NCBI RefSeq assembly: GCF_004765785.1
Contig: NZ_SBIT01000018.1
Span: 1 to 64,000 of the forward strand
Length of the DNA: 64,000 bases
From: Halorussus ruber
GTDB taxonomy: Archaea; Halobacteriota; Halobacteria; Halobacteriales; Haladaptataceae
Direction of reading: 5' to 3'
Part shown: in pieces, positions 50,990-59,687 of the stretch
Layout of the letters: the number at the start of each line of letters is the position of its first letter
Numbering within the stretch: the first letter of the stretch is position 1
The notes under the pieces: generated by a model
Told to the model about the DNA's origin: nothing
The model's database searches: none
The model's input: only the letters and a program-made list of their open reading frames with translations
Program-made: the position numbers and the translations under genes

Positions 50990-51697
50990 ATGTCACAGGA
51001 ATACCAGCAGTCCATGGGACGTACCGGCGAGCAAACGTATGGCGGCCAGTCGCAGATGAGCCAGCAACCGATGCAAGGGCGAATGGGAACACAGGTCGGA
51101 CAGCAGTCCGGGAGCGCACACCGCACCACCCACGAGAAAGTCGGTCGGCAGTTCGAGTCGGAGATGACCAACGAACTCAACGAGGCGCTCGAAGCCTTCG
51201 ACCGCGTGGTCGAAATCTCGGAGTGGTGCGCCGACAAGTGTATCGAGAGCGGACCTCAGATGGCCGAGTGCGCCCGGCTCTGTGAAGACCTCTCGGACCT
51301 CGCGTCGCTGAACGAGAAGCTCATCGCGCGCGACTCGATTAACGGCCCGGAGGTCGCCGAGGCCTTCCTCAAGGTCTCCCAGCAGGGCATGCCGATTCTG
51401 GAGCAGCACCAGCAGACGCCCCACGTCCAGGAGACCTATCAGGCGGTCCAGCAGGCGATGGACGCCACCAGCAAGTTGCTGACCTCCATCGGCGGCGTCC
51501 AGCAGACCCGGACCGGTATCCGCCAGCAGGTCCCACAGCAGGGTCAGCAGACACAGCAGCCGCAGGGCCAGATGAGCCAGCAGCCGCAAGGACAGATGGG
51601 CCAGCAGCCACAAGGACAGATGGGCCAGCAGCCACAGGGTCAGTCGTTCCAGCCGCAAGGTCAGTCCTTCGGCGGTCAGGGCGGCCAGCAGTACTGA
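50990..51697 (+). CDS. Cys-cluster helical protein with Q/G-rich repeat tail
   Basis: 235 residues. An N-terminal Gln/Met/Gly-rich segment (1-45) leads to a helical domain (~46-165) with Cys80-x3-Cys84 and Cys94-x3-Cys98 (EWCADKCIES, MAECARLCEDL). This spacing recalls four-helix-bundle copper-binding proteins, but the pattern is shorter. The tail (~170-235) is a repeat of QPQGQM(S/G)Q, prion-like in composition. No signal or membrane helix. Function unknown; possible metal storage or a condensate-forming stress protein (inference). It has its own promoter region and 290 bases of empty sequence upstream. Confidence 0.7.
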   Translation: MSQEYQQSMGRTGEQTYGGQSQMSQQPMQGRMGTQVGQQSGSAHRTTHEKVGRQFESEMTNELNEALEAFDRVVEISEWCADKCIESGPQMAECARLCEDLSDLASLNEKLIARDSINGPEVAEAFLKVSQQGMPILEQHQQTPHVQETYQAVQQAMDATSKLLTSIGGVQQTRTGIRQQVPQQGQQTQQPQGQMSQQPQGQMGQQPQGQMGQQPQGQSFQPQGQSFGGQGGQQY

Positions 51698-51803
51698 ATC
51701 GGCTTGTTTCGGCGATTGAAGCCGTCTGAATCGCGCCGCCGGTTGGCACACCTATTTTTCGGGGACCGGACCGCTTTTGGACTCGACTCGCATAGCGACG
51801 GGT

Positions 51804-52895
51804 ATGCGAACCATCGGCGTCGTCGTCAACCCAATCGCCGGAATGGGCGGTCGAGTCGGGCTGAAAGGCACCGACGGGAAAGTCGAGGAGGCCCGCGAGC
51901 GCGGCGCAGAGCCGCGAGCGCCGGACCGAGCGACCGCGGCCCTGACGGCGCTGGCCGAGCGCGCCCCCGACGCCGAAATCGTGACCTACGGCGGCCGGAT
52001 GGGCGAGGACTACGCCCGAGAGGCCGGGTTCGACCCCGAGGTCGTCGGCGACCCTGCGGGGTCGTCCACGACCGCCGAGGACACCCGCGAAGCGGTCCGG
52101 CAGTTCGCCGAGTCGGGCGTCGAGCTGATTCTGTTCGTCGGCGGCGACGGGACCGCGGTGGACGTGACCGAGGCGCTGGCCGAGGCTGAAGCGACTGACG
52201 GGGGCGACGTCGAGATACCGATTCTGGGCGTCCCGGCGGGCGTGAAAGTCTACTCGGCGGTGTTCGCGGTCACGCCCGAGGCGGCGGGCCGAGTCGCGGC
52301 CGACTTCGAGCGGACCGAGCGCAGGGAGGTCAACGACATCGACGAGGAGGCCTACCGCGAGGGCGAGGTCCGGGCCGAACTCAAGGGAGTCGCCGCGGTG
52401 CCGGTCGCCGAGGACTTGCAGTCGAGCAAGCAAGTCGGCGGCGGCACGGTCGAGAGTCTGGCCGCGGGGGTCGCCGAGGACGCCCGAAACGACTCGGGCG
52501 CGACGTACGTCCTCGGTCCCGGAAGCACCGTCGGCGCGGTCAAAGCGGAACTCGGCTTCGAGGGGTCGCCCCTCGGCGTGGACGTGTGGCGAGACGGCGA
52601 AGTGTTGGCGACCGACGCCAGCGAAGACGAGATTGTGGACCTCCTCGGCGAGCGCAACGTGGTCGTGGTCTCGCCAATCGGGGGACAGGGGTTCGTCTTC
52701 GGCCGGGGCAACGACCAGATTTCGCCCGCGGTGATTCGCCAGTCGGAAGTCGAAGTAGTCGCGTCGAAGCCGAAACTCGACGGTATCGGCGTTCTCCGTG
52801 TCGATACCGGCGACGACGAGGTGGACGAGGACCTGCGAGGGTGGCGAAAGGTTCGGGTCGGCCGGTTCGAGCGACGCATGATGAAGGTCGTTTAA
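51804..52895 (+). CDS. ATP-NAD kinase family protein (COG3199 type)
   Basis: 363 residues, of the NAD-kinase/diacylglycerol-kinase-like superfamily: TIGVVVNPIAGMGGRVGLKG at the N-terminus, the GGDGT motif in ILFVGGDGTAVDV, and PILGVPAGVKVYSAVFAVTPEAAG. COG3199 members are larger than NadK and their substrate is uncertain. The ATG at 51804 begins the first beta strand; an ATG-free extension to 51777 is discounted. The PhoU-like gene follows after 54 bases, same strand. Confidence 0.85.
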   Translation: MRTIGVVVNPIAGMGGRVGLKGTDGKVEEARERGAEPRAPDRATAALTALAERAPDAEIVTYGGRMGEDYAREAGFDPEVVGDPAGSSTTAEDTREAVRQFAESGVELILFVGGDGTAVDVTEALAEAEATDGGDVEIPILGVPAGVKVYSAVFAVTPEAAGRVAADFERTERREVNDIDEEAYREGEVRAELKGVAAVPVAEDLQSSKQVGGGTVESLAAGVAEDARNDSGATYVLGPGSTVGAVKAELGFEGSPLGVDVWRDGEVLATDASEDEIVDLLGERNVVVVSPIGGQGFVFGRGNDQISPAVIRQSEVEVVASKPKLDGIGVLRVDTGDDEVDEDLRGWRKVRVGRFERRMMKVV

Positions 52896-52949
52896 GGAGT
52901 TCGCCTGTCTCCTAGTGAGATTTAAGGTCGTTGGGACGGATGTCTACGT

Positions 52950-53978
52950 ATGGAAACGCGTAAGGTTCAGCGATTAGGTCCCTCGACGCTGGCGATGACC
53001 CTCCCGGCGGAGTGGGCCCAAGAGAACAACGTCGAGAAAGGCGACGAGGTCTCGCTCCGGATGGGCGGCAAGGGCACTCTGACGGTCCTTCCCGAGTCGG
53101 CCCACACCGAGGAGTCCGAGGCGGCCATCCACGCCGAGAATCTGGACGCCGACGCGGTCGAGCGGGCCATCGTCGCCCAGTACGTCCTCGGGCGACGGGT
53201 CATCCACGTCGAGAGCGAGGAGACCCTCGACAGCGAACACATCAACGCGGTCTACAAGGCCGAGACGCAACTCATGGGCCTCGGCGTGGTCGAGGAGACG
53301 CCCAACAGCATCGCCATCCGGTGTTCGGTCGACCCCGAGGACTTCAGCCTCGACAACCTCCTCGAGCGCCTCGAAAACACCGGTTCGACCATGCGCGGCG
53401 AGGCGGTCAAGGCGCTGGCCCACGGCAACCCGGACCTCGCCCAGCGCGCTCTCAACCGGGAGCGACAGGCGAACAAGATTTTCGTCCTCCTGCTCAGACT
53501 CATCTTCACGGCCTACCAGAACCCGACGCTGGCGCGAGCGGTCGATTTGGATAGCGGATTCCCCCTCATCGGCTACCGCTCCATCGCCAAGAACCTCGAA
53601 CTCACCGCGGACAACGCCGAGGACATCGCCGAAATCGTCCTCGACGCCGAGGGCCACAGCCTCGACGTGGACGGCCAGACGATGCGCCGCATCCGGGAGT
53701 TCACCGACCAAGTGGACGAAATCACCGCGAAGGCGGTCCAAGCCGCCGTCGAGCGCGACTACGACAAGACCCTGGAGGTCCGGGCGCTGTTTCAGGAGAT
53801 CGGCGACCGGGAGAGCGAAATCCTCTCGGACCTGCCCGAGATGGACAACGACTCGCTGTTGGCGGTCCGCGAAGTGCTGGTCAGCCTCCAGCAGACCGCC
53901 CAGTACGCCATGCGGAACGCCGAAATCGCGGCCAACCTCGCGCTGAACGAGGAGAGCGAACACACGACCATCAACTGA
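52950..53978 (+). CDS. AbrB-PhoU family phosphate-uptake regulator
   Basis: 342 residues. N-terminal SpoVT/AbrB-like swapped hairpin (METRKVQRLGPSTLAMTLPAEWAQENNVEKGDEVSLRMG, 1-40), then two PhoU three-helix bundles (~120-335) with the acidic, metal-binding-type helices (ERQANKIFVLLLRL, DQVDEITAKAVQAAV, REVLVSLQQTAQYAMRNAEIAANLAL). Haloarchaeal AbrB-PhoU fusions are thought to regulate phosphate transport or signalling. No pst genes are adjacent. The long palindrome 54005-54042 follows. Confidence 0.88.
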   Translation: METRKVQRLGPSTLAMTLPAEWAQENNVEKGDEVSLRMGGKGTLTVLPESAHTEESEAAIHAENLDADAVERAIVAQYVLGRRVIHVESEETLDSEHINAVYKAETQLMGLGVVEETPNSIAIRCSVDPEDFSLDNLLERLENTGSTMRGEAVKALAHGNPDLAQRALNRERQANKIFVLLLRLIFTAYQNPTLARAVDLDSGFPLIGYRSIAKNLELTADNAEDIAEIVLDAEGHSLDVDGQTMRRIREFTDQVDEITAKAVQAAVERDYDKTLEVRALFQEIGDRESEILSDLPEMDNDSLLAVREVLVSLQQTAQYAMRNAEIAANLALNEESEHTTIN

Positions 53979-54004
53979 GCGCTAGGCCGTCAACTGAGCG
54001 ACGG

Positions 54005-54042
54005 CGCGGCCGAGCGTCGCCGCGCGGCGACGCTCGGCCGCG
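54005..54042. terminator. Perfect 38-bp palindrome after the PhoU-like gene
   Basis: Arms of 18 bases (CGCGGCCGAGCGTCGCCG and its complement) around a CG centre, 26 bases after the stop codon. Candidate terminator. The GAGCG core in its arm recalls the 27-bp repeat unit. Confidence 0.5.
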
Positions 54043-54165
54043 TGACGACGTTCGACTGTGCGACTGCCACCAACTCCTCTCTTGCCGCGGTCGTGTCACG
54101 AATTGAAACTCTGAAGTTTGCTACGCCGTCACAACCGACTTGAGTCGAGAGACGATAGTAGGCGC

Positions 54166-54339
54166 ATGGGCATCGTTGACACGCTCAAGGGGATGCTCGT
54201 GCCAGACAACGAACCGGGAGTCGCGCTGAAGTGTACCGACTGCGGGGAGGAGTTCGACGAACCGCTCGACAGTTGCCCGAACTGCGGGTCCACCGACGTG
54301 AAGGAAGTCGAGGGCTTCGACATGCGGCCCGACACCTGA
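54166..54339 (+). CDS. Zinc-ribbon mini-protein
   Basis: 57 residues: MGIVDTLKGMLVPDNEPGVA, then LKCTDCGEEFDEPLDSCPNC and a short acidic tail. Two CxxC knuckles (Cys23/26 and Cys37/40) bind one zinc ion. Haloarchaea carry many such one-ribbon proteins; a link to transcription or translation is common but not shown. The ATG at 54166 is chosen; the frame is open further upstream. Confidence 0.78.
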   Translation: MGIVDTLKGMLVPDNEPGVALKCTDCGEEFDEPLDSCPNCGSTDVKEVEGFDMRPDT

Positions 54340-54489
54340 GTTCCCAGTCGGAACTGGCGCGGAACAGCAGTCGCTCGACGCGGCAATCGCGGAACGCGAG
54401 GAGTCCGCCGTCCGAGAGTAAGCACTATCTACAATTGCTTACCGAATTATTTTATTGCCGAACGAAACGAGTGCCGTGTTCGAGCGCGT

Positions 54490-55006
54490 CTAGTCCGCGC
54501 TGATCACCTCGCCCTCCTCGCTTCCGACGACTTGCTCGCGGTTCTGTTCCTCGGTCGTCTTCTCGGCGGTCAGGGGGTTCCGGCGCGTGATGTCGCAGTC
54601 GAAGGCCGGATGCTCGGCGAAGTGCCGGACCAGCATGTGACGGCGCGACCCGGTGATGCCGGTTCGACTCACGTCCTCCGCGGAGAACTCCGCGGGTAGG
54701 CGGTCGAACAGTCGGCGCAGGGCCTCGAAACTCTCGAACACCTTCGAGTTGCCCGCCGAGTCCGCTCCTCGGCGCGAGACCTCATAGGTGCCGTCCTCGC
54801 GGTGGACGCCCGCGGTCCGGAAGAACTCCCGGCGCTGTGTCAGGGCGTCGCCGACCGCGTCCTGCAGGTCGGTGGCCTCGTCTCTGCTCAGTTCGTAGTC
54901 GCGGCCGTCGACCGCCAGAACTATCGATTCGCCGTCTCTCTGGACCGAAACGTCTGTCTCATCGCCCGAGAAGAACTCGATCAGGAGCGTCTACACTCCG
55001 TGTCAT
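54490..55006 (-). CDS. Conserved haloarchaeal protein (DUF7528-like) with apparent 5' frameshift
   Basis: The frame from 54990 to 54490 encodes ~166 residues matching a haloarchaeal family: VQRDGESIVLAVDGRDYELS, LQDAVGDALTQRREFFRTAG, YEVSRRGADSAGNSKVFESF, then ITGSRRHMLVRHFAEHPAF. This frame has no ATG, GTG or TTG before 54741 and runs into a stop at 54991-54993. In another frame an ATG at 55006 gives MTRSVDAPDRVLLGR, which stops at once. The simplest reading is a one-base indel, real or from sequencing, between 54960 and 54995. If real, only a shortened product from the GTG at 54741 could be made. Confidence 0.55.
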
Positions 55007-55117
55007 GTGATGGTACATCCCGTCGCGGGGAATATAGTTCTACCGGCGACTACGAATTTTTACGACTTCAGTTCAGGATTCTGATCGCTTTCTTTGCTTC
55101 GATTTTTACGAAGGGGG

Positions 55118-55190
55118 AGTATCTCTTGCGCGCAGTTCTGCGCACACGAGACAGCGACCGTCAGCGACGACCACCCCGAGCGGGATGACC
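55118..55190. repeat. Possible eroded relic of the hairpin element
   Basis: GTATCTCTTGCGCGCAG-ttctg-CGCACACGAGAC followed by AGCGACCGTCAGCGACGACC resembles the centre and right arm of copies C and D, but no head or tail is left. The rest of the gap 55007-55337 is empty. Confidence 0.3.
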
Positions 55191-55337
55191 GGTGTGACAC
55201 TATTCGGAGCTTACTCCCCGGTAACGCCGACTTTAGCGATCCACTCGTACACGTCGGGGACGCGCCACCCGCTAAAACCCACCGACACCGACCGACGAGT
55301 AGAATGAACTAAGTTGCGGCCGCCGGAACCTTCGGGC

Positions 55338-55526
55338 ATGGCCGAACACGAGACGGTTGCGAGCGACAAGGGTATCGGACTCGCCACGCTGTTCACGCTG
55401 CTGGCGGCGGGCGCGACGGTTGCGATGTTCGTCGATCCGGGTAGCGAACTCGCCGCGTGGGGCTTCGCTGGCGCAGTCACCGCGGGCGTGCTGGCGGTCG
55501 CCGCGGTCCATCTCTTCTGGAAGTAG
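55338..55526 (+). CDS. Two-helix membrane mini-protein
   Basis: 62 residues with two hydrophobic helices, IGLATLFTLLAAGATVAMFV and LAAWGFAGAVTAGVLAVAAVHLF, and a polar N-terminus (MAEHETVASDKG). Resembles small haloarchaeal membrane proteins of unknown function. The ATG at 55338 is preferred over the extension to 55314. Confidence 0.68.
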   Translation: MAEHETVASDKGIGLATLFTLLAAGATVAMFVDPGSELAAWGFAGAVTAGVLAVAAVHLFWK

Positions 55527-55632
55527 ACGTTTGGGCCGCCGTACTGTCTGCTCGGCGAAAGACAGGTCCGTGAAGTGAGCGATTTCCAGCGGGAAATCGT
55601 TAAGGGTCGCAACGCCCTACACGGTAGTGAGG

Positions 55633-55857
55633 ATGACTGACTACACCGACGAGGAACGGCGCATTCTCGCGTACCTGAGCGAGAGCGTCTCTAAGGGCGA
55701 GCGTTACTTCCGCTCGAAGAACATCGCCGAACAACTCGGCCTCTCCTCGAAGCAGGTCGGTGTGAGGCTTCCGAAGCTCGCCGAGAAGAGCGAGGAGGTC
55801 GACATCGAAAAGTGGGGGCGGGCCAAGTCGACGACGTGGAAGGTAACGCCGGGATAG
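55633..55857 (+). CDS. Winged-helix mini-protein (DUF7123-like)
   Basis: 74 residues forming one winged helix-turn-helix: EERRILAYLSESVSKGERYFRSKNIAEQLGLSSKQVGVRLPKLAEK, then the wing VDIEKWGRAKSTTWKVTPG. It probably binds DNA and acts as a small regulator. The ATG at 55633 follows a GTG at 55627. Monocistronic; conserved in haloarchaea as far as I can judge. Confidence 0.78.
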   Translation: MTDYTDEERRILAYLSESVSKGERYFRSKNIAEQLGLSSKQVGVRLPKLAEKSEEVDIEKWGRAKSTTWKVTPG

Positions 55858-55927
55858 GTGACCCTAACGTCCGGGTGAAACCGGGGCGGTTCGGCGGATT
55901 TTTGACGACGGGGTCCGAAATCCAGAT

Positions 55928-56350
55928 ATGACTGTCCGGGTGGAGCGAACCTTCGACCTCGAGGTTTCGCCGGAGAACGTGTGGGAATTCATCGCGGACC
56001 CGGAGAAACGCGCGAGTACCATCAGCGTGGTCGCCGACTACGAACAGACCGGCGAGTACTCCTCGATTTGGCACATCAAGGTCCCGGTTCCGTTTCTCGA
56101 CAGCACCGTGCCGGTCGAGACCGAGGACGTGGAGCGCGACCCGCCGCGCTACGTCAAGTTCGTCGGGCGCTCGTCGGCGCTCAGCGTGACCGGCGAACAC
56201 GAGATACGCGAGGTCGAGGGGGGAAGCCAACTCGTCAACCGGTTCACCGTCGAGGGGAAGGTGCCCGGCATCGAGCGCTACTTCAAGAAGAATCTGGACG
56301 CCGAACTCGACAACCTCGAAGCGGCGCTCCGGAAGGAGGCCACGGCGTGA
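55928..56350 (+). CDS. SRPBCC-fold (CoxG/polyketide-cyclase-like) protein
   Basis: 140 residues with the helix-grip fold: VERTFDLEVSPENVWEFIADPEKRASTI, the strands with VPFLDSTVPVETEDVERDPPRYVKFVGRSSALSVTGEHEI, and the C-terminal helix YFKKNLDAELDNLEAALRKE. It has a hydrophobic ligand pocket; the ligand is unknown. Its stop codon overlaps the GTG start of the nitrilase gene by four bases (GTGA), so both are translated together. Confidence 0.85.
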   Translation: MTVRVERTFDLEVSPENVWEFIADPEKRASTISVVADYEQTGEYSSIWHIKVPVPFLDSTVPVETEDVERDPPRYVKFVGRSSALSVTGEHEIREVEGGSQLVNRFTVEGKVPGIERYFKKNLDAELDNLEAALRKEATA

Positions 56351-57150
56351 GACTCGCGCTGGCCCAACTCGACATCGAGGGCGGCGCGGTCGAGGCCAAC
56401 CGCGAGCGCGCCGAGGAGGCCGTCGCCGAGGCCGCGGACCGCGGCGCGGACCTCGTCGCGCTCCCCGAAATATTCAACGTCGGCTACTTCTCGTTCGACG
56501 CCTACCAGCGCGCTGCCGAACCGCTCGACGGTCCCACCCTCTCTCGCATCGCCGACGCGGCCCGCGAACACGGCGTCGGGGTCCTCGCCGGGAGCATCGT
56601 GGAGGACCTCGCCGAGACCGAGAGCGTCGAGACGCCCGCCGACGAGGGACTGGCCAACACCTCGGTGCTGTTCGACCGCGACGGCGGGCGACTCGCGGTC
56701 TACCGCAAGCACCACCTGTTCGGCTACGAGTCGGCGGAGGCCCAGATGCTCGTACCGGGCGAAAATCTCGGCATCGGCGAGTTCGAGGAGGCAACGATTG
56801 GGATGACGACCTGCTACGACCTCCGGTTTCCGGAACTCTACCGCTCGATTGCGGCGGAAGGCGCGGACCTCGTGCTGGTTCCGAGCGCGTGGCCCTACCC
56901 CCGCGTCGAACACTGGAAGCTCCTGCCCCGCGCCCGAGCGGTCGAGAACCAGTTTTTCGTCGCTACCATCAACGGGTCGGGCGACTTCGAGGAGGCCTCC
57001 CTGCTCGGGCGCTCGACGGTCTACGACCCGTGGGGGACGACGCTGGCGAGTACGGGCGACGACCCCGCGCTCGTCGTGACCGACGTGGACCTGAGTCGGG
57101 TCGAGTCGGTCCGCGAGGAGTTCCCGGCGTGGCACGACCGGCGGACGTAG
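56347..57150 (+). CDS. Nitrilase-superfamily carbon-nitrogen hydrolase
   Basis: A 267-residue C-N hydrolase with the catalytic triad Glu41 (LPEIF), Lys121 (YRKHHLF) and Cys156 (TTCYDLRFPELYR). Members hydrolyse amides such as omega-amidated acids, N-carbamoyl compounds or deaminated glutathione; the YRKxHLF and CYDLRFPE signatures favour the Nit/omega-amidase side. GTG start overlapping the SRPBCC stop. Confidence 0.9.
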   Translation: MRLALAQLDIEGGAVEANRERAEEAVAEAADRGADLVALPEIFNVGYFSFDAYQRAAEPLDGPTLSRIADAAREHGVGVLAGSIVEDLAETESVETPADEGLANTSVLFDRDGGRLAVYRKHHLFGYESAEAQMLVPGENLGIGEFEEATIGMTTCYDLRFPELYRSIAAEGADLVLVPSAWPYPRVEHWKLLPRARAVENQFFVATINGSGDFEEASLLGRSTVYDPWGTTLASTGDDPALVVTDVDLSRVESVREEFPAWHDRRT

Positions 57151-57217
57151 CGGCGCAGAGTGAGGCGGTCGGCGCTACGAAAACACCTTTTGGTCCGGAC
57201 TACTTATTTGCAGGTGG

Positions 57218-57805
57218 ATGGGGGAGAACACGACTTTTGACTTCGAGAGTGACACGTCCGTGAATCGGCGACGCTTCCTGAAGCGGAGTACAGCCGCATC
57301 CCTCGGGCTCGGTCTCGGCGTCCGAGGAGTCGGCGCGCAGGAGCAACCGGGGGTGGACTACTACAACTTCGTGGTTCCGGACCGAGGACTCCTCGATTCG
57401 GGGTATCTAAACAAGTTCCTCTTCGTCACCGAGCGCGCGGGGCGCACCGACAGCTATCCGTTCGAGGGATGCTTCGACGACGCCGAACCGCAGGTCGAGA
57501 AGCAGTTCGATGGTGGGTCCCACGTGTACGACGCGGTACTGGTCGATGCGACCGAGGCCTTCCAGCTATTCGGCGACGAATCCGACGGCGTCGAGCGTCT
57601 CCGTGAGATTCTCGACCGAGAGGTGACCCTGCCGGACACGGTTCAGGGGAACATCAGCGCCATCGTCGCAACGAGCGTCTTCGCGCCGGTCTCGACCGGG
57701 AGATTACCGACGACGGAAGGATACCGGGCCGTCAGCGGCGAGCGATGCGACGGGGACTTCGTCCGCCTCCGCGTCCACGAACTTCCGGACGAGATTACCG
57801 GGTGA
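57218..57805 (+). CDS. Tat-exported protein of unknown function
   Basis: 195 residues. Tat motif NRRRFLKRSTAASLGLGLGVRGVGA (~16-40, signal visible), then a soluble domain without recognised motifs: YYNFVVPDRGLLDSGYLNKFLFVTER, YDAVLVDATEAFQLF and VRLRVHELPDEITG. Single Cys at ~82 and another at ~180 could form a disulfide. No lipobox. Stand-alone gene; I do not recognise the family. Confidence 0.65.
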   Translation: MGENTTFDFESDTSVNRRRFLKRSTAASLGLGLGVRGVGAQEQPGVDYYNFVVPDRGLLDSGYLNKFLFVTERAGRTDSYPFEGCFDDAEPQVEKQFDGGSHVYDAVLVDATEAFQLFGDESDGVERLREILDREVTLPDTVQGNISAIVATSVFAPVSTGRLPTTEGYRAVSGERCDGDFVRLRVHELPDEITG

Positions 57806-57945
57806 GTTCCGATTCGAGGCGTTCGACCCGGAATTCGCTCGATTTCGAAATCGTCGTCCGTCCGTCATCTGTCCGTCTGACGGCCACAAGACTCAAAACC
57901 CGAATCTTAATTACGTAGTAGAAATAATCTTACGTAAGTAGACAG

Positions 57946-58518
57946 ATGACCGAAGCGACAACTGGTGCCCGCGCTTCGCAAGTGGGTGGGGACGGACCTT
58001 CTCGGGAGGTGATGTTCGACCTCTTGGGTAACTCCCGGCGTCGGCGCGTCCTCCGCCACCTGCTCGACGAACGCGAGATCACCCTGACGAACCTGAGCGC
58101 CCGCATCGCCGCGTGGGAGAACGACACCGCCGTCACCGACCTCTCCTCGCGCCAGCGAAAGCAAGTGTACTCCTCGCTCTACCAGACTCACATCCCGCGA
58201 CTGAGCGACCACGGCCTCGTGACCTACGACGCCGAGAACCGAGTGGTCAAGCTGACCGGGAACCGAGAGTACGTCCGGCGGTTCCTCGACGTCGAGGAGC
58301 CACAGCGCGGCCGATTTTCTCACCAGTGGAGTCGCTACTTCCTCTGGACCGCAGTCATCGGGAGCGCGGTCATCGCGGGCAACTGGCTCGGGACGACGCC
58401 CGCGACCCACATGACGACCGAGAGCCTCTACGGGGTGTTGACGGTGACGTTCATGATGCTGAGCGTCTCGTTCGTCATGGCCGTCGAGGGACCGAAGTTG
58501 TTACGGCTCGCGGAGTAG
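57946..58518 (+). CDS. DUF7344-type winged-helix protein with two membrane helices
   Basis: 190 residues. An N-terminal winged helix (~20-105: REVMFDLLGNSRRRRVLRHLLDEREITLTNLSARIAAWEND, RKQVYSSLYQTHIPRLSDHGLVTYD) is followed by two helices (YFLWTAVIGSAVIAGNWLG, YGVLTVTFMMLSVSFVMAVEG). Haloarchaea have many such membrane-bound putative regulators, presumably sensing at the membrane and binding DNA. The promoter region lies in the AT-rich stretch 57900-57940. Confidence 0.8.
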   Translation: MTEATTGARASQVGGDGPSREVMFDLLGNSRRRRVLRHLLDEREITLTNLSARIAAWENDTAVTDLSSRQRKQVYSSLYQTHIPRLSDHGLVTYDAENRVVKLTGNREYVRRFLDVEEPQRGRFSHQWSRYFLWTAVIGSAVIAGNWLGTTPATHMTTESLYGVLTVTFMMLSVSFVMAVEGPKLLRLAE

Positions 58519-58651
58519 GGGAAACTCAGCACTCAATTCTCTGCAATCGTTTTATTTCCTTTAGCAATTTATCGGCAGCTCTACGCGCGGTGGCGCGCCG
58601 TTCGAATCAGTCAACAAAATCCTTATTCTATTACGGCTTCTATATTCGGCG

Positions 58652-59389
58652 ATGGGAGTCGGTGGCGACAGTCGTATTGGTCTCCTCTGCAAGAATGACC
58701 AGCCAGTGTTCAGCACAGTCGCCGAGCGTCTTCGAGAGGCTGGGCATGTAGTTCAGTTCCTCGACCCTCGAGCGCCCCTCTCGACGAGCCAAATCGACGA
58801 CCTGTCCCTTCTCGTTAACAAGCAGGTGTTTCCACACGCGCTCCCTGCGCTCAGACACGCTCGGCAAACAGGAACGCCCTTGTGGAACAATCTCCCCGCG
58901 ACGATTGCATTTAGCTCCCGGCTGGTCGGCCTTACTGCCCTCGAGGCGGTCGGATTTCGCACACCTCCAGTGCAGTTCACCAAACCCGAGGGTGAGTACG
59001 TCGCAAAAGACTTCCTCATTTGGGATAGCGACCCCGAACTCAACGGCGAGGGCGACTTCTACCAAGAGCTAATCCCAACGGAGCCGGTTGATTACAAGTA
59101 CTACGCCGTCCACGACGGGAGTCGCGTCCAGACGGCGGGGAGACGCGTGACCTCGAAGCTATACGGGCCGAAACGCTTTCTGAGCCGCGCACGGGACAGA
59201 CCGAGACTTACCGCCCGGTTACGTCACCTCGTCGAACGGGCCGACCTCGGAGGCGTCGGGGTGGACTTCGTCAAAGACGCCCAGAACCGGTTTTGGGCCG
59301 TCGACATTAATCTCGCAGCAGGGTACCGGAATACCGGATTAGAATCCGCGCTGTTCGAATCGATTACCGCGAGTCTTCCTACCCGATAA
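58652..59389 (+). CDS. Probable ATP-grasp-type protein
   Basis: 245 residues. IGLLCKNDQPVFSTVAERL begins a Rossmann-like N-domain; the order GEYVAKDFLIWDS, FYQELIPTEPVDYKYYAVHDG and a final GVGVDFVKDAQNRFWAVDINLAAGYRNTG parallels RimK-like ATP-grasp ligases, where Asp/Asn of VDINLA bind metal. The middle domain is shorter than usual and the match is distant. Codon use is less G+C-biased than in the neighbours, so recent transfer is possible. No partner gene; substrate unknown. Confidence 0.6.
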   Translation: MGVGGDSRIGLLCKNDQPVFSTVAERLREAGHVVQFLDPRAPLSTSQIDDLSLLVNKQVFPHALPALRHARQTGTPLWNNLPATIAFSSRLVGLTALEAVGFRTPPVQFTKPEGEYVAKDFLIWDSDPELNGEGDFYQELIPTEPVDYKYYAVHDGSRVQTAGRRVTSKLYGPKRFLSRARDRPRLTARLRHLVERADLGGVGVDFVKDAQNRFWAVDINLAAGYRNTGLESALFESITASLPTR

Positions 59390-59687
59390 GCTGGTGAAAG
59401 GAAAGGGACGATACATTCGCGCACCGATTCGTTCGAGCTACAGTCAGAGCTGAAGGGTTTCAACGGAGCCGATTTCTCGGTATCACCGCAATCGCACCTC
59501 GTCTTCCCCGACCGACTGCGGTCCTCGTCCCTCGCGCGGATGGACGCGGCCCACGAGAGCGCCGACGGACAAACTGCGTCCGTCCGCGCACCGGGACGGA
59601 AACTCGAAGTTTCGCGGTTTTGTCGCTGGGTCAACTATCGCGCACTACAAAAGAAAGCGGAACTCCTTCGATTAGGAGCGTCGCGGC

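Noticed and set aside
54991-55337. Small genes in the gap (for example frames at 55094-55312)
   Set aside because: No start signal, no family resemblance and unlike local codon use; the region instead contains a possible relic of the hairpin element.
59390-59687. Gene between the ATP-grasp-like and aldehyde dehydrogenase genes
   Set aside because: The open frames are short and overlap both neighbours in antisense; nothing conserved was visible.
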